NCBI GenBank assembly: GCA_018714405.1
Contig: DVNM01000010.1
Span: 1-10,665 of the forward strand
Reading direction: 5' to 3'
DNA length: 10,665 nt
Source: Scybalenecus merdavium
GTDB lineage: Bacteria > Bacillota > Clostridia > Oscillospirales > Acutalibacteraceae
Of the stretch, positions 5,938 to 10,665 are shown piece by piece. Both the position numbers and the translations under genes were made by a program. Every line of letters begins with the position of its first letter. Within the stretch, counting starts at the first letter, position 1. Under the pieces are notes generated by a model, which was not told where the DNA came from, did not search any database, and saw only the letters and a list, made by a program, of their open reading frames with translations.

Positions 5938-8520
5938 TTAAAATGCTTCTGCAATTCTCTGGCGGATCTCTTCCTCGGCTGCCTGCACTTCAAACTGAAA
6001 CTCACGGGATGAAACGCGCAGGGCGCCGGTGCCCAAAATGATCAACTGTTCCACCGCGTCCGAGGTCACCACGCGCACCTGGTTGTTTTTCGCCAGCTTG
6101 TAGGAGGCCTTTTCAATGTACATGTCGGCCGTCTCCGCCTCTTTGGTGTAGACGATCGTGATGTTGTCCACTTTTTCAACCTCCCGCACGGCACCTTTTA
6201 CTTTGTAGGCGTCAAAAACCAGAATCACGTTGCACTTTTTGTAGCCCCGGTAGTTGCAAAGAATGTTGATTAGTGCGTTGCGGGCGGCGTCCATATTGTC
6301 CTGCGCCAGTTCTTTTAAACGGTCCCAGGAAAAGATCACGTTGTAACCGTCTACAAGCAGGTACTGCGTGCCGTCGTAGCGGGGCGCATTTTTGGATTTG
6401 TATTTTTTCTCCTCAGCTTTTTGCGTCAGCCGAAAATGGTTCTGGCTGCGGTCGTAGTTGCGGTTTTTTATGGGGCCGTATGTCCGTTCAAAAATCTGCA
6501 TCAGCTCTTTGTCGAGCGCAAACAGGTCTGCATTGCGCCCGGCAGCGGTCCGCCTTTGACTGACGCGTTCGGTAAACGCATTTTTAGGCGGCGAAAGTAC
6601 GCTTGGCAGGTGCATGTGGCTTTTGACGTCGCTCCATTTCACAATGTAGCCGGCGCCGTGCGCACAGAAAACAGAGTCGCAGGGGTTGTCCGTGTCGCCG
6701 TCGCAGTCGTACCCGATCTCGGCAATGACCTCCTCTGCATTGTGGCACGGTGCATAGCCTTTTAAGCTGCATAGCAGTCGGCCTTTGCCGTGAGTGTACT
6801 GCATTACGCTGCGGGCATAGTCGTGCATGGTCGCGACCGGCGCGGTGCCCTGGATCGTGCTCATTTCGCTGTCGCTTTGGGGCGCGCTAAAATTGCCGTG
6901 CATACGCTGAATATCGGTCATAGCGCGGCCTACGTTTTCGTTCGGCACTTCCAGCGTGAAAGCATAGACCGGCTCCAGCAAAATGCTTTTGGCCGTGCGC
7001 AGACCCTGGCGCACGGCACGGTAGGTCGCCTGGCGAAAGTCGCCGCCCTCTGTGTGCTTCGGGTGTGCCCGGCCGGAGGCCAGTATGATCTCCATGTCGG
7101 TGATCGGTGCGCCGGTCAGCACGCCGACGTGTGTTTTTTCGTACAGGTGCGTCAGAATCAGGCGCTGCCAGTTCTTGTCCAGCACATCTTCTTTGCACTG
7201 TGTTTTGAATACCAGGCCGCTGTCGCGCTGGCCGGGCTTCAGCAAAAGGTGCACTTCGGCGTAGTGGCGCAGCGGTTCAAAATGGCCGACGCCTTCCACC
7301 GTTTCCGCGATCGTTTCTTTATAGATAATGTTGCCTTTTGAAAACGTGGCGTGTATGTCAAAACGCTCGGCCAGTACCGACTGCAGCACTTCCAGCTGGA
7401 TGTCGCCCATCAACTGCACCTGTATCTCGTTCAGGCGTTCGTTCCAAAGGACTTTCAGCTGCGGGTCTTCGCTTTCCAGAATGTGCATTTTTTCCAGCAC
7501 CGTGTGCGTGGTTACATTTTCGGGTATGCGCAGGCGGTAGGTGAACACCGGTTCCAGAATCGGCAGACCGGTGTCTTTTTCTGCCCCAAGTCCGTCGCCG
7601 GGGCGGGCAAATGTAATGCCGGTGACGGCGCAGACGGTGCCGGCGTCGGCCGTATCGGCGGTGGTGAATTTCTCACCGGAATAAATACGGATCTGGTTAA
7701 CTTTTTCACCGTTTTGGTTGCCGCGGCCGGCCAGCACCTCTTTGACTTTCAGCCGGCCGCCCGTCACTTTTAAAAAGGTCAGCTTCTGCCCCTTGTCTTC
7801 CGAGATTTTATAGACCTTGGCGGCAAAATCACTGCCGTACGGCGGCATTTGGGTGTAGTCGTGCAGGCGCTGCAAAAATTCGTCCACACCGGTCAGCTTC
7901 AGTGCAGAACCGAACAGGCAGGGAAAAATCTGCCGTTGCCGGATGGCGCGCACAAGAGAGGCCTTTTTTAGTGTTTGCGTTTCGGCATATTCGTTCAAAA
8001 GCGCTTCGCCGCACATGGCCGCGTTTTCCAAGAATTCCGCTTCATTGGTGTTGTCAAAATCTATACAGCCGTCGCTCAGCTTGGCTTTCAGTTCGGCCAG
8101 CACGCGCGCTTTGTCTGCACCGTCCAGATCCATTTTGTTTACAAAAAGGAAGCAGGGCACGTTGTATTTGGCCAAAAGCTTCCAAATGGTTGCCGTGTGG
8201 CTCTGTACGCCGTCGGTCGCGCTGATGACCAAAACGGCGTAGTCCAGCACCTGCATGGTGCGCTCTGTTTCGGCCGAAAAGTCCACATGCCCGGGCGTGT
8301 CCAAAAGGGTGAAAGTCGTGCCGCCGTAGTTTAAAACGGCCTGTTTGGAAAAGATCGTAATGCCGCGGTCGCGCTCTAAAGAGAATGTGTCTAAAAACGA
8401 GTCGCGGTGGTCTACGCGCCCCAGTTTTTTTATGCTGCCTGCACGGTAGAGCATCGCCTCCGACAGCGTCGTCTTGCCCGAGTCCACATGCGCCAAAATC
8501 CCGACCACGATCTTTTTCAT
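5938..8520 (-). CDS. EF-G/TetM-like translational GTPase fused to a C-terminal Rae1 (YacP/NYN) endonuclease domain
   Basis: This 860-residue protein is a ribosomal GTPase with a nuclease tail. All GTP-binding motifs are intact: P-loop AHVDSGKTT (10-18), RGIT (52-55), DTPGH with the catalytic His (74-78), NKMD (128-131) and GSA (204-206). Domains II-V of the TetM/EF-G fold run to ~645, with FEPLRHYAEVHL (414-425) and, at the domain IV tip, GRAHPKHTEGGDFRQATYRA (483-502). The tip lacks the SPV-containing loop I remember from TetM, so tetracycline resistance should not be assumed. A charged linker (~680-717) leads to a Rae1/YacP-like PIN/NYN domain (718-860): LLVDGYNVI, VFDAYKVKG, YTKEAETAD, VVTSD and GTGALRVSSRE. 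Rae1 in Bacillus is a ribosome-dependent A-site mRNA endonuclease. The fusion suggests GTP-controlled mRNA cleavage or ribosome rescue, which is inference. The ribosome binding site is weak (GGTGA). The gene is GC-richer than the zinc-ribbon cluster. Confidence 0.93.
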   Translation of the reverse strand: MKKIVVGILAHVDSGKTTLSEAMLYRAGSIKKLGRVDHRDSFLDTFSLERDRGITIFSKQAVLNYGGTTFTLLDTPGHVDFSAETERTMQVLDYAVLVISATDGVQSHTATIWKLLAKYNVPCFLFVNKMDLDGADKARVLAELKAKLSDGCIDFDNTNEAEFLENAAMCGEALLNEYAETQTLKKASLVRAIRQRQIFPCLFGSALKLTGVDEFLQRLHDYTQMPPYGSDFAAKVYKISEDKGQKLTFLKVTGGRLKVKEVLAGRGNQNGEKVNQIRIYSGEKFTTADTADAGTVCAVTGITFARPGDGLGAEKDTGLPILEPVFTYRLRIPENVTTHTVLEKMHILESEDPQLKVLWNERLNEIQVQLMGDIQLEVLQSVLAERFDIHATFSKGNIIYKETIAETVEGVGHFEPLRHYAEVHLLLKPGQRDSGLVFKTQCKEDVLDKNWQRLILTHLYEKTHVGVLTGAPITDMEIILASGRAHPKHTEGGDFRQATYRAVRQGLRTAKSILLEPVYAFTLEVPNENVGRAMTDIQRMHGNFSAPQSDSEMSTIQGTAPVATMHDYARSVMQYTHGKGRLLCSLKGYAPCHNAEEVIAEIGYDCDGDTDNPCDSVFCAHGAGYIVKWSDVKSHMHLPSVLSPPKNAFTERVSQRRTAAGRNADLFALDKELMQIFERTYGPIKNRNYDRSQNHFRLTQKAEEKKYKSKNAPRYDGTQYLLVDGYNVIFSWDRLKELAQDNMDAARNALINILCNYRGYKKCNVILVFDAYKVKGAVREVEKVDNITIVYTKEAETADMYIEKASYKLAKNNQVRVVTSDAVEQLIILGTGALRVSSREFQFEVQAAEEEIRQRIAEAF

Positions 8521-8549
8521 TGTTTCACCACACTTTTGCTATTTACCGT

Positions 8550-8578
8550 ATTATAGCACAGCCAAATCCGGTTGTAAA
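8550..8578 (-). promoter_or_regulatory. Promoter of the GTPase-Rae1 fusion gene
   Basis: On the minus strand TTTACA (-35, 8573-8578), a 17-base spacer and TATAAT (-10, 8550-8555) are seen, with TGC directly before the -10 (extended -10). The predicted transcript starts ~20-25 bases before the ATG at 8520, leaving a short leader with no room for a riboswitch or attenuator. Confidence 0.8.
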
Positions 8579-8644
8579 ATACACAGCAGAATAATTGCTT
8601 ATTATGTCAAACAGCGCATAAATCGCCATTGGAGTTCTCGGGGA

Positions 8645-9502
8645 TTATTTTTTACTGTGCTTTTTTCTGATGTATACCAGGTCGCCGAGATAATCGCCGC
8701 GGTATTTTGTATATTCACCTTCAAACGGATTGTGCCGGTGAAAAAGCACTGCCTCCGGCGCAATTACCGAGACGATGACCCCCGCAGCACGGTAGAAGAA
8801 TTCGTTGTGGTCGATCATTCTTATATTGTCATCCCAGCCGATCAGACGTATTTTGTCTGTTCTGGCAAGATAGGTGTTTTGACTTTTCGCAACGACAATA
8901 TGGCTGCCATCCAGTTTTGTCATGTGCGGCAGGAGCAGCGGTTTGTTGTAGGTGATTTTAAAATACTGCCGGGCATTATGAATCGGCGGCAAACATTTCG
9001 GCGCGTTGACCCAGCCGAATCCGATCAGGTCAACAGCATTATTTTCTTCTAAAAATTTAAGCTGGCCGTGAATATCTGTTTTTCTCGTCAGCAGTATGTC
9101 ATCATCCAGTTTTACAACATAAGGCGTTTTTACGGCGGCCAGAGCCCGGTTCAACCCGCGGCTCACACCGCTGTTGAAAGGCATGTGAATGATTTTCACA
9201 TGCTCTTCTTTAAAGTGCAGCGGTTTACGGCTGTCGTCGGCAATAATGATTTCGGCATTCGGATAATAACGGTGGATGTTTTTGCAAAGCTGCTTTGCCA
9301 GCGTTTGCCGCTCAAAGGACTTGTATAGGAAAGTTACATTTTCACACACATGTCTGCACTCTTCTTTTGCGGGCTTTTTGCAGCCTTGCAAAATATATTT
9401 GAAATTGAGAAATCTGTATTCTGCGTGAACAATGAAGCAGTAGATCATTTTAAATAAAGGCCGCAGGCGAGAATCTGCCAGCCGTTTTATAATTTTTTTC
9501 AT
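8645..9502 (-). CDS. Family 2 glycosyltransferase (GT-A fold)
   Basis: The 285-residue protein has a GT2 core. NVTFLYKSFERQTLAKQL (55-72) opens the nucleotide-binding fold, IIIADDS (85-91) supplies the conserved Asp, NSGVSRGLNRAL (110-121) is the typical helix motif, and VVKLDDDILL (129-138) holds the metal-binding DXD. GWDDNIRMIDHNEFFYRAAG (222-241) and the later LFHRH (253-257) resemble the acceptor and base region of eukaryotic-type beta-1,4-N-acetylgalactosaminyltransferases. The first ~50 residues are basic with a weakly hydrophobic stretch (~14-28) and no clear signal peptide, so the enzyme is expected in the cytoplasm or at the membrane face. The donor sugar and acceptor cannot be read from sequence. 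The start at 9502 has an A-rich second half-turn, but its ribosome binding site (AAAGGA) is 14 bases away, longer than usual. It stands alone, without other polysaccharide genes, upstream of the GTPase gene on the same strand. Confidence 0.87.
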   Translation of the reverse strand: MKKIIKRLADSRLRPLFKMIYCFIVHAEYRFLNFKYILQGCKKPAKEECRHVCENVTFLYKSFERQTLAKQLCKNIHRYYPNAEIIIADDSRKPLHFKEEHVKIIHMPFNSGVSRGLNRALAAVKTPYVVKLDDDILLTRKTDIHGQLKFLEENNAVDLIGFGWVNAPKCLPPIHNARQYFKITYNKPLLLPHMTKLDGSHIVVAKSQNTYLARTDKIRLIGWDDNIRMIDHNEFFYRAAGVIVSVIAPEAVLFHRHNPFEGEYTKYRGDYLGDLVYIRKKHSKK

Positions 9503-9535
9503 ACAGTTTATACCATCCTTTATATGCTATCGTCT

Positions 9536-9564
9536 ATAGTAAATAAAAAGGGAACTTTTGTCAA
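9536..9564 (-). promoter_or_regulatory. Promoter of the glycosyltransferase gene
   Basis: On the minus strand a perfect TTGACA (9559-9564), a 17-base spacer and TACTAT (9536-9541) are seen. The -10 lies 33 bases before the ATG at 9502. Confidence 0.75.
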
Positions 9565-9648
9565 TTGCACAGGAGAAATTGTCCTCTCGTTTTGCAAAAG
9601 GTGTGCCAATAAACCTTCATGCGGTTTTGTATGTCAGGGATCGAAATG

Positions 9649-9684
9649 AATTAAATAACATAATCGCATCCATGTTATTTAATT
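9649..9684. repeat. AT-rich 13-bp inverted repeat with 10-base loop
   Basis: AATTAAATAACAT (9649-9661) and ATGTTATTTAATT (9672-9684) are perfect reverse complements around AATCGCATCC. The plus strand continues with a short T-run, so it could form a weak terminator-like hairpin. It lies between two divergent promoters, however, with no transcript to terminate. Its inner ends contain the ATGTTAT half-site also found in the palindrome at 9757-9776, which favours a protein-binding site. Confidence 0.6.
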
Positions 9685-9715
9685 TTTGGAATGCAGCAGA
9701 ATGCTCCCTTTTTTC

Positions 9716-9744
9716 TTGAACTGGGTTTTATTCCATGCTAAAAT
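9716..9744 (+). promoter_or_regulatory. Candidate promoter of the GH38 gene
   Basis: TTGAAC (9716-9721), a 17-base spacer and TAAAAT (9739-9744) are seen, with TGC just before the -10. A second extended -10, TGT-TATAAT, lies at 9752-9760 but lacks a good -35. Either would start transcription in or next to the palindrome at 9757-9776. Confidence 0.6.
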
Positions 9745-9756
9745 CAAAGCATGTTA

Positions 9757-9776
9757 TAATATGTTATAACATATTA
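9757..9776. promoter_or_regulatory. Perfect 20-bp palindrome, candidate operator for the GH38 gene
   Basis: TAATATGTTA is followed at once by its exact reverse complement, giving a gapless 20-base palindrome. It overlaps the expected transcription start of the GH38 gene and the alternative -10 at 9755-9760, and ends 21 bases before the ATG. An extra ATGTTAT half-site sits at 9751-9757. Position and symmetry are those of a repressor operator. The regulator is not in the window. Confidence 0.6.
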
Positions 9777-9783
9777 AATTTTC

Positions 9784-9790
9784 GGAGGGG
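9784..9790 (+). promoter_or_regulatory. Ribosome binding site GGAGGGG of the GH38 gene
   Basis: GGAGGGG lies 7 bases before the ATG at 9798 and fixes this start. Confidence 0.8.
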
Positions 9791-9797
9791 ACTGCAT

Positions 9798-10665
9798 ATG
9801 CAGCAAGTTTATATAACAGACGCGCAGCAAACGCCTTATATAACAAAAAACGGCTTTCAAAAAGTCGTTCTTTGCCTGAAAAGCCGGTGCGCCGGGTTGG
9901 ATCTTTGGGGAAAGATCACTTTGGAAAACACACAGCCCTGCACGGTATACATCGGCAAGCTCCCGCTTGGGGCTTCTAAAAAGACCATTTCTGTCCGGGA
10001 CACGAACAAACTCTTGAAACCGGGCGAAACGTGCGCCCTGAAAATAGAACTGTATAAAAACCAGTATTGTTCAGGCAAATGTCTTTGCGTGTATGAAAAC
10101 AAAAGCTGGCAGCGAAGCCGCCACTGGGAATTTTACTGGTCGCAGACCATGCATACAGACTTGGGCTATACGGACTATCCTGAAACGCTTCGTCCGCTTT
10201 ATACAAGTTTTATAGACACTGCAAAACAATATATCGTGCGTTCCTATAATCGCGTGGAGGACAAACAAAAATATAAGTACGCAATCGAATCTGCATGGGT
10301 GTTCAGCGAAAGCTATGCAAAAGAAAAGGATGCGGATACGATCGAAGCGTTTATAAAACTGGTGAAAAAAGGGAATGCTGCAGTATCTGCCGGCCGCTTT
10401 AATAACGCGGTGGAAAATTGCAGCATGGAAGAGCTTGCCAGATCACCTTACCTGACCAACCGGTATTTAAAAGACCGTTATGGTATGCCGCCCGGCAATG
10501 CTATAAGAATGTTTGACAACCCGGCCATTTCCAAAAGCTATGTCGATGTTTTAAATTCGGCCGGTATAAAATATGCCATCCATTCCATGAACCCGGACCG
10601 GTCGCCGTATCATAAAGTCCGTCAGTATGACCTGTTTTATATGACCGGTTTTCAAAACGGCAATA
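9798..10665 (+). CDS. Glycoside hydrolase family 38 (alpha-mannosidase-like), 5' part
   Basis: The frame is open from the ATG at 9798 to the window end (289 residues, no stop), so the gene continues beyond. Residues 1-~110 are a beta-rich, Cys-containing region with no signal peptide, suggesting a cytoplasmic enzyme. QTMHTDLGYTDYPETL (117-131) is the GH38 opening motif, whose His119 and Asp121 would bind the catalytic zinc. YAIESAWVFSESY (161-173), the Gly-rich NAAVSAGRFNNAVEN (193-207) and AIRMFDNPAISKSYVDVLNSAGIKY (235-259) follow in the order expected of the family. Asp240 is the likely nucleophile. GH38 enzymes cleave alpha-mannosides from glycans, so this gene may serve use of host or microbial mannose-containing glycans; the exact linkage is not readable here. 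The family is usually ~850-1,000 residues, so about a third is visible. The promoter region carries a 20-bp palindrome, suggesting repression. Confidence 0.8.
   Translation, partial: MQQVYITDAQQTPYITKNGFQKVVLCLKSRCAGLDLWGKITLENTQPCTVYIGKLPLGASKKTISVRDTNKLLKPGETCALKIELYKNQYCSGKCLCVYENKSWQRSRHWEFYWSQTMHTDLGYTDYPETLRPLYTSFIDTAKQYIVRSYNRVEDKQKYKYAIESAWVFSESYAKEKDADTIEAFIKLVKKGNAAVSAGRFNNAVENCSMEELARSPYLTNRYLKDRYGMPPGNAIRMFDNPAISKSYVDVLNSAGIKYAIHSMNPDRSPYHKVRQYDLFYMTGFQNGN

Larger units (their letters stand above)
9503..9797. other. Intergenic region between divergent glycosyltransferase and GH38 genes
   Basis: This 295-base gap holds the minus-strand glycosyltransferase promoter, an AT-rich hairpin (9649-9684), the GH38 promoter and the 20-bp palindrome. 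Bases 9565-9648 show no gene, tRNA or convincing structure. Confidence 0.7.

Noticed and set aside
5697..6041. Start at 5697 for the GNAT-like frame
   Set aside because: That ATG is inside the reductase coding sequence with no ribosome binding site. The ATG at 5754 has GGAGG at the right distance and begins the GNAT-like sequence.
6790..7341. Plus-strand open frame of 183 codons
   Set aside because: It lies antisense to the well-supported GTPase gene, has no ribosome binding site or recognisable domain, and is explained by GC-rich codon bias on the other strand.
8474..9052. Plus-strand open frame of 192 codons
   Set aside because: It is antisense to both the GTPase start and the glycosyltransferase and has no start signals.
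9649..9690. AT-rich hairpin as a transcription terminator
   Set aside because: The stem has almost no GC pairs and lies between divergent promoters with no transcript arriving, so an operator or chance repeat is more likely.
1..10665. Mobile element, CRISPR array, toxin-antitoxin or phage defence island
   Set aside because: No transposase, integrase, direct repeat array, terminal repeats or known defence domain was found. The Rae1-like domain is fused to a translation factor and has no antitoxin-like neighbour.

Overview
The window looks like a chromosomal segment of a Gram-positive clostridial bacterium, probably a gut Oscillospiraceae/Ruminococcaceae-type organism. This is inferred from strong AGGAG/GGAGG ribosome binding sites, TTGACA/TATAAT promoters, mixed base composition and gene families typical of Clostridia (zinc-ribbon membrane proteins, a [4Fe-4S] aldo/keto reductase, an EF-G-like GTPase fused to a YacP/Rae1 domain). 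No rRNA, tRNA, CRISPR array, insertion sequence or phage gene was seen.

Region 1 (1-4452) is AT-rich and holds a family of zinc-ribbon proteins. Three plus-strand genes (497-1288, 1344-2384, 2401-2943) follow the 3' end of another gene (1-464). They end at a strong symmetric terminator, shared with a convergent fourth zinc-ribbon gene (3001-4452). All four zinc-ribbon proteins start with the same CX2C-X10-CX2C knuckle and carry membrane segments, but each has a different body: DUF4234, one transmembrane helix plus an outer domain, DUF805, or one transmembrane helix plus a BspA-like leucine-rich repeat domain. They look like paralogous heads on unrelated membrane modules.

Region 2 (4453-5937) holds a divergent promoter region, an iron-sulfur aldo/keto reductase broken by a one-base deletion, and directly after it the first 29 codons of a GNAT acetyltransferase cut off by a rho-independent terminator. 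This stretch shows gene decay, or a sequencing error in the case of the frameshift.

Region 3 (5938-9502, minus strand) is GC-richer. It encodes an 860-residue EF-G/TetM-like translational GTPase whose last ~145 residues are a near-complete Rae1 (YacP) ribosome-associated endonuclease domain. Upstream of it, on the same strand and with its own promoter, is a family 2 glycosyltransferase. The GTPase-nuclease fusion is the most interesting item in the window, because both halves belong to families that work at the ribosomal A site.

Region 4 (9503-10665) starts with a 295-base intergenic region that contains diverging promoters, an AT-rich hairpin and a perfect 20-bp palindrome sharing the half-site ATGTTAT. 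It then leads into the 5' part of a GH38 alpha-mannosidase-like gene that runs off the window end. The palindrome sits just downstream of the predicted GH38 promoter and is a good operator candidate.
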